9,988 nucleotides of DNA from Elusimicrobiota bacterium (GCA_031271365.1 JAISVV010000053.1:1-9988), one strand, 5' to 3'. Numbered from the stretch's first letter, positions 1 through 6,756 are shown. Notes: generated by a model not told the origin, from the sequence alone. Numbers and translations are program-made.

Positions 1-813
1 TATTTTATAAACGCTGAAGAAGATAGAAAACATACCTATCATCGTAAGCAGCATAATAAGCAAAGAGTTGTCGCGCGCGCGCTTGTAGGTCTCGGGCATC
101 ATGGGCGGCGTCTGGGACATAAAATCCTTATAGATATTTTGCGACAACACCGAAATGCCGATAACCGATTTTCTAAACTTCTCCCGCCACACCGAGGGAG
201 ACGCTACAAAAGACTCCGCCACGCTGTCCATTTCGGAGTTTATAAGCTCCAGGGTGGCCATTATCGTGCGGCCGCGGCCGTCCATGCTGTCACGCATATT
301 GTATTTAATGACCACGGGGTTAGTATTAAGGCGGTCAAGCTCTAAAAGATAATTTGTGCGGATATTGCCAAAAAGCTCCATCGTTTCCTGCTGGGTATAG
401 GTGGTGCCGGTGTTGATGTTTTCGGCCAGGGTTAAAAAATCCCACACGCGCCATATCGCGCGGCGCCACATTTCGGCTTCGCTAAGGTACTCCGGCCGGC
501 CGGCGGCGGAGCCCGGCAGCTCCCAAACCATGTGCGACTGCATTGCCGGCAGTGTTCCCTCAAGCCATTTAGGCGGGGTTATCGGGGCGACTTCGCGGCC
601 CTTGCCGCACACGGCGGGCTTAAAGGCCTTGTCGTCAAAGCGTTTAGTAGGGTCCAGAAAGGTGTAGACGGCGTAAAGTTTCTCTTTCGCGCAGCCGACG
701 TAGTTTGCCTGGTTTTCCGTAAATACGCCCTTTGCCTGCTGCGCTACGGCCAGCGGCATTAAGGCAAAGACGCACAAAGCTACTGCGATTATAAGTTTTT
801 TAGCGCTGCTCAT
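1..813 (-). CDS. Unrecognised exported protein with C-terminal-side membrane segment (3' end outside window)
   Basis: The frame is open from an ATG at 813 to the window edge, giving 271 codons with no stop; the rest of the gene lies outside. I do not recognise the family. Residues 1-24 form a typical signal peptide (SSAKK basic start, hydrophobic core, cut near AVA-QQ). Residues about 25-245 look like a soluble, mostly helical extracytoplasmic domain rich in Trp, Met and Arg, with two Cys (C41 and C69) that could form a disulfide. Residues about 249-270 (NSLLIMLLTMIGMFSIFF) are a strong membrane segment. The gene starts 12 bases after the TadA fusion stop, with a weak GGGG ribosome site at 820-823 (6 bases from ATG), so it is almost certainly co-transcribed with it. 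By position TadB or TadC would be expected here, but those lack a cleavable leader and a large periplasmic domain. It may be a periplasm-facing platform or alignment subunit of the pilus machine; that is inference only. Confidence 0.8.
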   Translation of the reverse strand, partial: MSSAKKLIIAVALCVFALMPLAVAQQAKGVFTENQANYVGCAKEKLYAVYTFLDPTKRFDDKAFKPAVCGKGREVAPITPPKWLEGTLPAMQSHMVWELPGSAAGRPEYLSEAEMWRRAIWRVWDFLTLAENINTGTTYTQQETMELFGNIRTNYLLELDRLNTNPVVIKYNMRDSMDGRGRTIMATLELINSEMDSVAESFVASPSVWREKFRKSVIGISVLSQNIYKDFMSQTPPMMPETYKRARDNSLLIMLLTMIGMFSIFFSVYKI

Positions 814-825
814 TCTATACCCCGT

Positions 826-3054
826 TTAAACCATGGGCTCCTTTATTTCCTGCACGTCTCTTTTATCAAAGGTTTCCTGCGGCACGTCAATGCCTTTGGC
901 TTTAAATTCTTTAAAGAAACTGGGCATATTGCCGGTGGCGTTAAAGATACCCTCCACCTTACCCTCTTTATTAACGCCCGTCTGCACGTAGCGGAACAAA
1001 TCCGTACTCTGTATGGCGCCTTCTTTTTGGCCGTGGGTTTCGGTAACGTAAGTAACCTTCCTGCTGCCGTCGGAAAACCTGGAAAGCTGCACAATAAGGT
1101 TAACGGCGGAAGATATCATCTCCCTTATAGCCCAAATAGGCAAATCCGCGCTGCCCATCATACACATGGCTTCCAGGCGGGTTAAGCCGTCGCGCGGCGT
1201 ATTGGCGTGGATAGTAGCCAGCGACCCTTCGTGGCCGGTGTTCATGGCTTGCAACATGTCCAGGGCTTCCGCGCCGCGGCACTCGCCGACTACGATGCGG
1301 TCTGGCCTCATGCGCAGGCAGTTTTTAACAAGGTCTTTAATAGTTATTTCGCCCTTGCCTTCTACGTTTGGCGGGCGGCTTTCCAAAGATACCCAATGCT
1401 CCTGCTGCAGCCTAAGCTCCGCGGTATCTTCCACGGTTACTATGCGCTCTTCCTGCGGTATATAGCTGGATAAAGCGTTTAAGAAAGTTGTTTTACCGGT
1501 GCCCGTGCCGCCGCAAATAATAATATTTTTGCGCAATTTAACGCAGCACTCCAAAAAGTACATCGTAGGGCGGTCAATGGTGCCGAATCTGTAATAATCT
1601 TCCGGGCCGAAAGGTTTTTGGGAAAAACGCCTTATCGTCAATGACGGGCCGGAAACCGCCAGCGGCGCAATAATAGCGTTTACGCGCGAGCCGTCTTTAA
1701 GCCTCGCGTCCACCAGCGGCACGGATTCGTCTATACGCCTGCCTAAAGGCGCCACAATCCTTTTGATAACCTGCACCACTTGGTCGTTATTTCTAAATTT
1801 ATAGCGGGTCAGCGTAAGTTTACCTTTTTGCTCGATAAAAATTTTATCGTAAGCGTTAACCATAATTTCGGTTACGCTGGCGTCGCGCATAAGGGCTTCT
1901 AATGGGCCCAGGCCTAAAATCTCGTCTAAAAGTTCGTTGATAAAGCGTATTTTTTGGTCGCGGGAAAGCTGCACATTTGCTTTTTTGCGCAAAACTTCGT
2001 CAATAATTACGGAGACGCGTTTGCGCGTCTGCTCGTTTTGCGTGCCTTCTTCGCTGATGACGATACGCTCCACTTCCAGCGTTTTCATAACGTCTTTGTG
2101 CACCTGCTGTTTTAAATCGTCCCAGTAGGAAAGCTCTCCGTCGCCGCCAAAATGGCCGGCCCCGCCGCCCTGGCCGCCGGCGGCCGGCGCGGTTGCCTCC
2201 CATATGCCTTTTGCGGAGGCAACAAAATCGCTGTCGGGCACTACCGTTGTCCAGTTTTTATCCGCCGCGGGCGTTGACTCTATAACGCGCAGTATCGGCT
2301 TTAAGCCCTCCTGCACCCACAGAGAGCTGCGGTTAACTATAATCTCTATCTCTCTTTTATTAGAGCTTTCGTAGATGCTCTCCTCCCACGTAAGATATAC
2401 CACCGGCTCGCGGCCCAGCTTGATAAAAAAGTTATTTACTTCTTCGTGGTCTATGGCGCCGGGCAGGTTGTACTGGTTGCAGATAATGTCAAGCCTGTCT
2501 ACTGGGAAGTGCATCTCCTTAAAATCGGTAAAAGCCGATACCGCCGTGTTTAAATGCGCGCGCGTGCAATTGGTAACCCAAAATATTTTATCGGCCACGT
2601 CAAAAGCGAAAGATTCCATCGGAAAACTTGAATCAACGTCTAAAAATATATCAAAAGTCTGCTGCAGGCGCGACAAGATGGGCAGTAAAACTTTTGGGGA
2701 TATTAAAGAAACTTCCTGCCGCGTGGAGCCTAAAGGCAAAACGCCCACCACGCCGCCGCCCACCTGCACCATAGAAACTTTACCGCGCAGCAAGCCGCCT
2801 GCAATAGCAATAGCGCCCGAGCCTAATGCCCGCACCAAATCGGCCACCGCGACGGGTTTTTTAATGCCTAAATAAAAGCCGTGTTCCTGGCGGGCAAGCG
2901 GGTCTAAGGGCACAATTAAAACCGGGCGTTTTTGCATTTCGGCCCAGGCGATAGCAAGGTTTAAAACCAAAGTGGTTTTACCCACGCCTTCCTCGGGGCC
3001 GGTAAAAGCAATAACGCGCGGCGTGCCTATAGTTGCCTGTGATTCTTCGGCCAT
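826..3054 (-). CDS. tadA: Fusion of CpaE/TadZ-like ATPase and CpaF/TadA pilus motor ATPase
   Basis: The protein has 742 residues in two parts. Residues about 12-285 are a MinD/ParA-type P-loop domain like CpaE/TadZ, which places the Tad machine in the cell: deviant Walker [11 protein letters not shown] (K26) and a Walker B-like strand IFLDVD (136-141). There is no receiver domain. The residue normally Lys in the deviant Walker A (KGGVGKT) is Glu21. A Gly/Ala-rich linker (288-306) leads to a TadA/CpaF secretion ATPase (about 308-690), the hexameric motor for pilin polymerisation: Walker [10 protein letters not shown] (K521), Asp box VEDTAEL (541-547), Walker [13 protein letters not shown] (586-597) and His box [12 protein letters not shown] (606-617). 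A 50-residue tail follows. CpaE and CpaF are normally separate genes; joining them fixes a 1:1 ratio. The start at 3054 is supported by GGAG at 3063-3066, which overlaps the end of the secretin gene 5 bases away. The motor domain call is very secure; the TadZ-like call rests on fold motifs and context. Confidence 0.95.
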   Translation of the reverse strand: MAEESQATIGTPRVIAFTGPEEGVGKTTLVLNLAIAWAEMQKRPVLIVPLDPLARQEHGFYLGIKKPVAVADLVRALGSGAIAIAGGLLRGKVSMVQVGGGVVGVLPLGSTRQEVSLISPKVLLPILSRLQQTFDIFLDVDSSFPMESFAFDVADKIFWVTNCTRAHLNTAVSAFTDFKEMHFPVDRLDIICNQYNLPGAIDHEEVNNFFIKLGREPVVYLTWEESIYESSNKREIEIIVNRSSLWVQEGLKPILRVIESTPAADKNWTTVVPDSDFVASAKGIWEATAPAAGGQGGGAGHFGGDGELSYWDDLKQQVHKDVMKTLEVERIVISEEGTQNEQTRKRVSVIIDEVLRKKANVQLSRDQKIRFINELLDEILGLGPLEALMRDASVTEIMVNAYDKIFIEQKGKLTLTRYKFRNNDQVVQVIKRIVAPLGRRIDESVPLVDARLKDGSRVNAIIAPLAVSGPSLTIRRFSQKPFGPEDYYRFGTIDRPTMYFLECCVKLRKNIIICGGTGTGKTTFLNALSSYIPQEERIVTVEDTAELRLQQEHWVSLESRPPNVEGKGEITIKDLVKNCLRMRPDRIVVGECRGAEALDMLQAMNTGHEGSLATIHANTPRDGLTRLEAMCMMGSADLPIWAIREMISSAVNLIVQLSRFSDGSRKVTYVTETHGQKEGAIQSTDLFRYVQTGVNKEGKVEGIFNATGNMPSFFKEFKAKGIDVPQETFDKRDVQEIKEPMV

Positions 3055-3059
3055 ATTGG

Positions 3060-3809
3060 TTACTCCACTATTTCTACGGTAATAAAGAGGAATAAAGAAC
3101 GCTGCTCTTCCACCACGCCCTTAGTCCTGAAAAGTAAGCCTATCAAAGGTATGCGCCCAAATAAAGGCACTCTGTCTTCGGCCACGCTGCGCGAGCTGCT
3201 TTTAAGCCCGCCGATAACCAAAGTTTCGCCGCTGTTTAGCTCCACCTCCGAGCGCAGGAACCTCTTTGTAATAGCCGGCACTTCCGAGCCGTTTACAACT
3301 ATCGGTTTAGAATAATCCGCGTTGGAAAGCTCCAGCTCCAGCTGCACTATGATAATTTTATCGCGCTCCGGGATAATTGTGGGCAAAACGTCCAGGCGCA
3401 CGCCGTAATCTTTAAACTCCACGCCTACGTTGCGGTCGCTTACCACGGGATAAGGCACCGAGCCGCCGGCCGAAAAATTTGCGCTGGTATTGCTTCTTGC
3501 TATAACTTTTGGGTTAGATAAAATTTGCGCCTTACCCTCGGTTTCCATAAGTCTCAGGCGTGTGCTTAGAAGCGATTTCCTTTCAAACTCGCCTATGGAA
3601 AAGATACCCGGTATCTCAGACTCGCTAAAATCCAAAAGCTGGTTCCAGGCAAAGCCTTTAGAGGTGGTCAAAGAGCCGCTGATTTCCACTATATCGGCGC
3701 TCACGGCTATTAAATCCGTTTTTTTGGCAGCCTGCGCAGACAGCGCTAAAACGGCCGGCGCAACCAATGTTATCATTAAGGCCTTAAAGAGAGCTTTTTT
3801 GTTTTTCAT
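3060..3809 (-). CDS. cpaC: Short secretin of the Tad pilus (CpaC/RcpA/PilQ C-domain type)
   Basis: The 249-residue product has a signal peptide (1-27, ending SAQA) followed almost at once by the secretin barrel domain, which forms the outer-membrane pore for the pilus. Landmarks are QILSNPKVIARSNTSA (95-110), the VPY loop with a Gly-rich gate region (SAGGSVPYPV, 113-122), EVPAITKR (176-183), SGETLVIGGL (193-202) and VPLFGRIPLIGLLFR (214-228), which match the conserved C-terminal secretin signature. Tad secretins are usually well over 400 residues because N0/N1-like periplasmic ring domains come first; here only about 35 residues separate the leader from the secretin core. The gene appears intact: it has its own AGGA ribosome site (3817-3820, 7 bases from ATG), a leader peptide and no coding frame between it and cpaB. 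CpaB or the unassigned protein at 813-1 may supply the missing periplasmic part (inference). Confidence 0.92.
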   Translation of the reverse strand: MKNKKALFKALMITLVAPAVLALSAQAAKKTDLIAVSADIVEISGSLTTSKGFAWNQLLDFSESEIPGIFSIGEFERKSLLSTRLRLMETEGKAQILSNPKVIARSNTSANFSAGGSVPYPVVSDRNVGVEFKDYGVRLDVLPTIIPERDKIIIVQLELELSNADYSKPIVVNGSEVPAITKRFLRSEVELNSGETLVIGGLKSSSRSVAEDRVPLFGRIPLIGLLFRTKGVVEEQRSLFLFITVEIVE

Positions 3810-3842
3810 TATAATTTCCTGTGAGATAATTTAAGAAATCCT

Positions 3843-4589
3843 CTAACTAAATAGTTTGGAGAAGCTGGAAATCTCTATCGGGTGCATATTACCGTCGCCG
3901 GTAGAACGCACTATCAAGGTAACTTCGCCTTCTTCTCTGGCAAGGGCCAAATACTGCGCCTCAACGGGGCTTAAGGCCAAACTTAACGCCGAGCTGTCCG
4001 AGAACGCGGCCGCGTTTGCCGCCTGTTCCTGGCTGCCCGCGCGGGTTGCCGCGTCCATGCCCTGCCCTAAATTACTGCCGACGCCAAGCACTTCTATGTC
4101 CTGCAAAATAGTGGCGGTCATCTTTTCTTTAGAGCCGCTTTTTAACAAGGCGTCAAAGGTTAAAAGCACGTCAACCTTATCGCCCGGTTTAATCAGGTTT
4201 GAAACGCCGTTGTCGACGCTTAAAATAAACGCCCTGTAATTGGGCCGCACTTTAAGGCTTATGCCCGCCTCCGCGCTGAGGCTTTGCAAAGCCGGCTTTA
4301 CTATTTGATTGCCGCGCGCTATAAAAATTTTGGTTACAAGGTTTTCTACCTGGGATAAATCCGTGCCCTCGTAAGCGTCTTTTTGCACAAAAGCGGCGGG
4401 TATTTCGGCCGTTTTAAGGTGGGTTTTGGTAAGCACCCTGCCTTCGGGGACATCATTGGCGGCCACTACCACCGTCTTCATCGTTTGGGTGGAGTTTATT
4501 TTATTCTGCGCCAAAGATAAAACCAAATAGTATATCACCGCAGCTAAAATAGCGATTAAAAAAGGTATTAACACGTTTTTCTTGTTCAT
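3843..4589 (-). CDS. cpaB: Flp pilus assembly protein CpaB/RcpC
   Basis: The 248-residue product has one N-terminal membrane anchor (about 7-27, LIPFLIAILAAVIYYLVLSL) with the rest in the periplasm. Residues about 37-100 are the SAF-like domain (VVVAANDVPEGRVLTKTHL, then the IPAAFV and ARGNQIVKPAL segments). The RcpC region follows with LIKPGDKVDVLLTF (132-145) and LSPVEAQYLALAREEGEVTL (206-225). CpaB/RcpC proteins associate with the Tad secretin and are thought to organise or gate it at the peptidoglycan/outer membrane. It is the first gene of the assembly half of the cluster, directly before the secretin (33-base gap). The start is supported by AGGAG at 4597-4601, 7 bases from ATG. A candidate promoter lies just upstream. 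Confidence 0.94.
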   Translation of the reverse strand: MNKKNVLIPFLIAILAAVIYYLVLSLAQNKINSTQTMKTVVVAANDVPEGRVLTKTHLKTAEIPAAFVQKDAYEGTDLSQVENLVTKIFIARGNQIVKPALQSLSAEAGISLKVRPNYRAFILSVDNGVSNLIKPGDKVDVLLTFDALLKSGSKEKMTATILQDIEVLGVGSNLGQGMDAATRAGSQEQAANAAAFSDSSALSLALSPVEAQYLALAREEGEVTLIVRSTGDGNMHPIEISSFSKLFS

Positions 4590-4596
4590 CTTAAAG
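4590..4596 (-). other. Spacer between cpaB ribosome binding site and ATG
   Basis: The AGGAG at 4597-4601 is followed by seven bases and the cpaB ATG. This is the strongest Shine-Dalgarno arrangement in the window, consistent with cpaB being first in a transcript with its own initiation signals. Confidence 0.7.
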
Positions 4597-4618
4597 CTCC
4601 TTTAATATTACCTGTAAA

Positions 4619-4647
4619 ACTTTATGCTGCTTTTTATTGTGTTTCAA
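4619..4647 (-). promoter_or_regulatory. Putative sigma70-type promoter for the cpaB-secretin-tadZA unit
   Basis: Read on the minus strand, TTGAAA (4642-4647; five of six matches to the -35 consensus) is followed by an optimal 17-base spacer and TAAAGT (4619-4624; four of six matches to -10). Transcription would begin near 4612, leaving a short leader with the AGGAG site of cpaB. It lies in an AT-rich stretch unlike its GC-rich surroundings, just after the repeat elements. It is a consensus match only; a second AT-rich hexamer (TAATAT) lies closer to cpaB. Confidence 0.5.
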
Positions 4648-4680
4648 AATTGTTTTAGCCGCCGTTACCCTCTTTACTCC

Positions 4681-4716
4681 CCCTCTCCCCTTGCGGGAGA
4701 GGGTTGGGGTGAGGGG
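4681..4716. repeat. Dispersed-type palindromic repeat (CCCTCTCCC...GGGAGAGGG)
   Basis: A perfect 9-base inverted repeat, CCCTCTCCC (4681-4689) and GGGAGAGGG (4695-4703), encloses the 5-base loop CTTGC and is followed by TTGGGGTGAGGGG. Sequences of this form are known as intergenic repeats scattered through many bacterial genomes. It carries no gene, and no T-run follows on the minus strand, so it is not a standard intrinsic terminator, although its transcript could fold strongly and affect mRNA stability between tadE and cpaB. Confidence 0.75.
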
Positions 4717-4753
4717 TAAAGCCTTTCACTCACCGCACGGCACAATTGATGCC

Positions 4754-4789
4754 GGATTGCCGCGGCCGCTTGTACGGCCTCGCAATGAC
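4754..4789. repeat. Second dispersed-type palindromic repeat (GTCATTGCGAGG...GCAATCC)
   Basis: On the minus strand this reads GTCATTGCGAGG...GCGGCAATCC, which matches my memory of a widespread bacterial intergenic repeat that starts GTCATTGCGAGG and ends GCAATCC. Its arms are ATTGC (4756-4760) with GCAAT (4782-4786) and GGCCG (4764-4768) with CGGCC (4775-4779), leaving the loop CTTGTA. It lies about 40 bases from the first repeat, so both elements occupy the only large gap in the cluster. Confidence 0.65.
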
Positions 4790-4796
4790 GTCTGTC

Positions 4797-4816
4797 TTGA
4801 CGACGCCAGGCGTCAA
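4797..4816 (-). other. Stem-loop overlapping the tadE stop codon
   Basis: TTGACG (4797-4802) and CGTCAA (4811-4816) form a perfect 6-base stem around an 8-base loop; the alternative GACGCC-A-GGCGTC palindrome (4802-4814) overlaps it. The tadE stop (4813-4815) sits inside one arm. No T-run follows on the minus strand, so this is a possible 3' end stabiliser or weak pause site rather than a clear terminator. Confidence 0.35.
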
Positions 4817-5283
4817 TTAAGCAGCGGGCGTTCCACCGGCATACGCACGGTGGCTCTTATCCTTTTTATGCCAAGCCTTTTGGGCTCGTCGGCAAAAATA
4901 AAACTTGTCAGCGGGTAAACTAAATCCACCCGGTACACCAAAGTTACCACTAAATCTTCGTTAACATGCCGGCGGACCTGCGGGTCCACCCCGGTTCTTT
5001 GCAGCACGGCCGCAAACTGCATTTGCTGCGCGCGCCGCAGCCCCATTATCCGGTTTAAGGCTTCTTTCATCTTACCCTGCACGCGGCTGTTATCCGTCGC
5101 GCCGGAGGCCTTCCTTACGCCTACCAAAGAGCCAACCCTTGCAAGCTCGTAAGAAACGTGATGGGCAAGTATCGTGTGATACGCCAAATTGCCCAGCTCC
5201 AATATGACAAAAATTATCATCATGAAGACAGGCAAAATAAGCATAAGCTCTATAACGGTCTGCCCATCGCGTCTCTTAATCAT
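4813..5283 (-). CDS. tadE: TadE-like minor pilin (pseudopilin)
   Basis: The 156-residue product has the TadE layout: a short basic leader, then DGQTVIELMLILPVFMMIIF, with a prepilin-type cleavage site after Gly7 and the conserved Glu five residues later (E12), running into one membrane helix (about 10-33). The conserved TadE follow-on HHVSYELARVGSLVG (41-55) is present and the C terminus ends in IRATVRMPVERPLL, typical of this family. TadE proteins are processed by the prepilin peptidase TadV and are needed for Flp pilus assembly, probably as minor tip or priming subunits. The gene begins 9 bases after the stop of the Flp pilin gene and has no clear Shine-Dalgarno sequence, so translation is probably coupled to the pilin gene. 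There are no cysteines. Confidence 0.9.
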   Translation of the reverse strand: MIKRRDGQTVIELMLILPVFMMIIFVILELGNLAYHTILAHHVSYELARVGSLVGVRKASGATDNSRVQGKMKEALNRIMGLRRAQQMQFAAVLQRTGVDPQVRRHVNEDLVVTLVYRVDLVYPLTSFIFADEPKRLGIKRIRATVRMPVERPLLN

Positions 5284-5292
5284 TTTGCAAAA

Positions 5293-5499
5293 CTATATGC
5301 CGCCGGCTTGGCCGAGTATCTTTTCCTTGATATTGTCAAACAACTCGGGCATAAAGGTTTTAATCAAACCGCCCACAATACCCACCACCACCACGATAAT
5401 GCCAAGCATGAACAAATACTCAATGGTATTTTGGCCTTTTTTATTTTTTACCGCTGCAACCGCTCTGTTAAAAGCTAAGTGCATTTTAGCAATAATCAT
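5293..5499 (-). CDS. flp: Flp-type major pilin, 68 residues
   Basis: This small pilin has the Flp signature KKGQNTIEYLF: cleavage after Gly22 puts Glu and Tyr at mature positions 5 and 6, as required for processing by the Tad prepilin peptidase. The leader of about 22 residues is basic. The mature 46-residue chain is almost all hydrophobic helix (MLGIIVVVVGIVGGLIKTF) with a short polar tail (DNIKEKILGQAGGI). Mature Flp pilins are commonly about this long and polymerise into the Tad fibre. The start at 5499 is supported by GGAGG at 5504-5508, only 4 bases from ATG, which is closer than usual; the next Met (5484) has no ribosome site. It is the best candidate for the main fibre subunit here. 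Confidence 0.92.
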   Translation of the reverse strand: MIIAKMHLAFNRAVAAVKNKKGQNTIEYLFMLGIIVVVVGIVGGLIKTFMPELFDNIKEKILGQAGGI

Positions 5500-5534
5500 A
5501 CAACCTCCGTATACAGAGCGCGTTTAACGCCCTT

Positions 5535-5708
5535 TTATTTTAATTCATAAACAGAGAGTATTATCCTGGCCCCCTGTTCAAATTGTTTAGGCACTATCCA
5601 GCTGTAATATTTATAAAAGAGCACAAAAGCCACAAACAAAGCCGCCGTGGTCATCACATACTCTACGGAGGTTTGCCCCCTTTTATTTTTTAACAGCTTC
5701 ATATTCAC
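5535..5708 (-). CDS. Second, very small Flp-type pilin (about 57 residues)
   Basis: An ORF of 55 codons from ATG 5702, or 57 from an in-frame GTG at 5708, carries the Flp processing motif NKRGQTSVEYVMTTAALF: Gly, then Glu and Tyr at +5 and +6, followed by a hydrophobic helix (YVMTTAALFVAFVLFYKYY) and a polar, partly basic tail ending YELK. It resembles the neighbouring pilin in the processing site but hardly at all beyond it: it has an unusual aromatic cluster (FYKYYSW) at the end of the helix and a leader of only 9-11 residues. I prefer the GTG start because AGGAG (5715-5719) lies 6 bases from it but 12 from the ATG. It could be a minor pilin, a second fibre subunit, or an adaptor at the base or tip. 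The gap to the next pilin is 35 bases. Confidence 0.82.
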   Translation of the reverse strand: MNMKLLKNKRGQTSVEYVMTTAALFVAFVLFYKYYSWIVPKQFEQGARIILSVYELK

Positions 5709-5714
5709 GGCACT

Positions 5715-5719
5715 CTCCT
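5715..5719 (-). promoter_or_regulatory. Ribosome binding site deciding the GTG start of the small Flp pilin
   Basis: AGGAG on the minus strand is 6 bases from GTG 5708 and 12 from ATG 5702. The spacing favours GTG; the mature pilin is the same either way. Confidence 0.5.
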
Positions 5720-5744
5720 GCGGCCCGTCTTCGCTGCGACGCGG

Positions 5745-5763
5745 CTAACGCCCGCGGCGTTAG
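5745..5763 (-). other. Stem-loop spanning the stop codon of the PorV-like gene
   Basis: CTAACGCC (5745-5752) and GGCGTTAG (5756-5763) are perfect 8-base arms around a 3-base loop. The stop codon of the barrel gene (5760-5762) lies in one arm. No T-run follows on the minus strand, so it is probably an mRNA-stabilising or partial-attenuation structure between the surface-protein genes and the pilin genes, not a classic terminator. Confidence 0.5.
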
Positions 5764-6734
5764 AACTCCAGCCTTACCGCTATTTGATGCGCCGTACCCA
5801 AAGCGCCGGAGGGCATCATAGCATAATCCAAACCAAGCCCGTAGCCCAAAACTTCGCTGCTGTAAAAACCAAAGCCTAAGGTAACTTTAGAGGTATTCTC
5901 CAGCCCTATTCTTTCCGGGATAGAGCCTTCCTCCGCGGCGCCGGTGCTTTCGCGGTTATAATAGCCAAGGCGGATATCAAAGGTAGCCACCTGCACAATA
6001 TCTTCCGGTATATGTAAGGCCAGGCCTATGCCGTATCTCATTTTATCGTCGGCATAATCCACCAGTTCGCCGCCGATGCTGAAGTATTTTGTATTAAACG
6101 CCGCGCCGCCCCTTACGGCGGTGGGCACCTCTGCGCTGTCGCCCAGGTTTTGGCCCATAAGGCCAAACATAATTTTATCGTTAAACAAACGCAGGCGCGC
6201 GCCCAAATCAAAAGCGGCGTTGATATGCCGGGTGCCGGCGTTATTTTCGTTGATATATTTTGCCGTCGCGCCCAAATCCAAAGCGGTAAAAAACGTGCGC
6301 GCCAAAGAAACGGACGCCACCAAATCCTTCATAATATCGCCGGAGTAATCCTGCGGTATGCCCATTTCGTTGCGGTTATCAAGGCTGCCAAGGCGCAAGT
6401 ACCGCGCCGTCACGCCCAGCACGGTGCGGCCCATGGGCTGTATATAGGCCACGGCGCTGTCGCCCACGCCTTCAAACCATTTCATATGCGAAACCTGCAC
6501 CTGCCTCGTAGTCGCCGCGGCGGCGCCGGCCGGGTTCCAAAACAAAGCCTGCGCGCCCGAGCCCGATGCGGTAAAAGCATTGCCCAAAGCCTGCGCCGCC
6601 GGCGCGCCGGTGCCCAGTTTTAAAAACGCGCTTGCGCTGGTGCCGGCCCAAGGGTCCGGCGCGGCCCAGGCCGCCGCCGCGCAGAGAAGTAAAACCTGAA
6701 ACACAACCGATAATTTAAAGTTAATATTTTTCAT
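5760..6734 (-). CDS. PorV/PorQ-family outer-membrane beta-barrel protein
   Basis: The 324-residue product has a signal peptide (about 1-24, cut near AWA-AP), then the N-terminal pattern of the PorV/PorQ (UPF0164-like) barrels: FLKLGTGAPAAQALGNAFTA (37-56), and ALFWNPAGAA (63-72) with the conserved NPAG. Alternating amphipathic strands fill the remainder (for example GVTARYLRLGSLDN, GLGLDYAMM), and the chain ends in RLEF, with the C-terminal Phe typical of substrates for outer-membrane barrel assembly. In Bacteroidetes, PorV is a shuttle of the type IX secretion system that binds cargo C-terminal domains; PorV-like proteins also occur outside that phylum with unknown roles. Here it directly follows, with a 22-base gap, a protein ending in a FlgD-Ig/type IX-like C-terminal domain, which hints at a functional pair (inference). 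A GGAG lies 12 bases before the ATG, which is longer than ideal. Confidence 0.85.
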   Translation of the reverse strand: MKNINFKLSVVFQVLLLCAAAAWAAPDPWAGTSASAFLKLGTGAPAAQALGNAFTASGSGAQALFWNPAGAAAATTRQVQVSHMKWFEGVGDSAVAYIQPMGRTVLGVTARYLRLGSLDNRNEMGIPQDYSGDIMKDLVASVSLARTFFTALDLGATAKYINENNAGTRHINAAFDLGARLRLFNDKIMFGLMGQNLGDSAEVPTAVRGGAAFNTKYFSIGGELVDYADDKMRYGIGLALHIPEDIVQVATFDIRLGYYNRESTGAAEEGSIPERIGLENTSKVTLGFGFYSSEVLGYGLGLDYAMMPSGALGTAHQIAVRLEF

Positions 6735-6756
6735 ATAGTTTTTATTCTCCGCGCGC

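Noticed and set aside
71..82. Alternating CG run as a possible structural or slippage site
   Set aside because: It lies in frame within the coding region and encodes Lys-Arg-Ala-Arg with normal codons; a short run of this kind is expected in GC-rich coding DNA.
2140..2200. TadZ-TadA joint as a frameshift or lost stop codon
   Set aside because: The join is in one frame through a low-complexity Gly/Ala linker like natural domain linkers, and both flanking domains are intact. It cannot be fully excluded without reads or relatives.
2375..2875. Plus-strand open frame of 166 codons opposite the TadZ-like domain
   Set aside because: The opposite frame has clear ATPase motifs; this product shows no domain and no convincing start context.
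4681..4703. Intrinsic terminator after tadE
   Set aside because: The stem is strong but no T-run follows on the minus strand; the sequence is better explained as a dispersed palindromic repeat.
4637..4918. Plus-strand open frame crossing the repeat-bearing gap
   Set aside because: It runs through both palindromic repeats and into the tadE coding region, so it is a by-product of the repeats.
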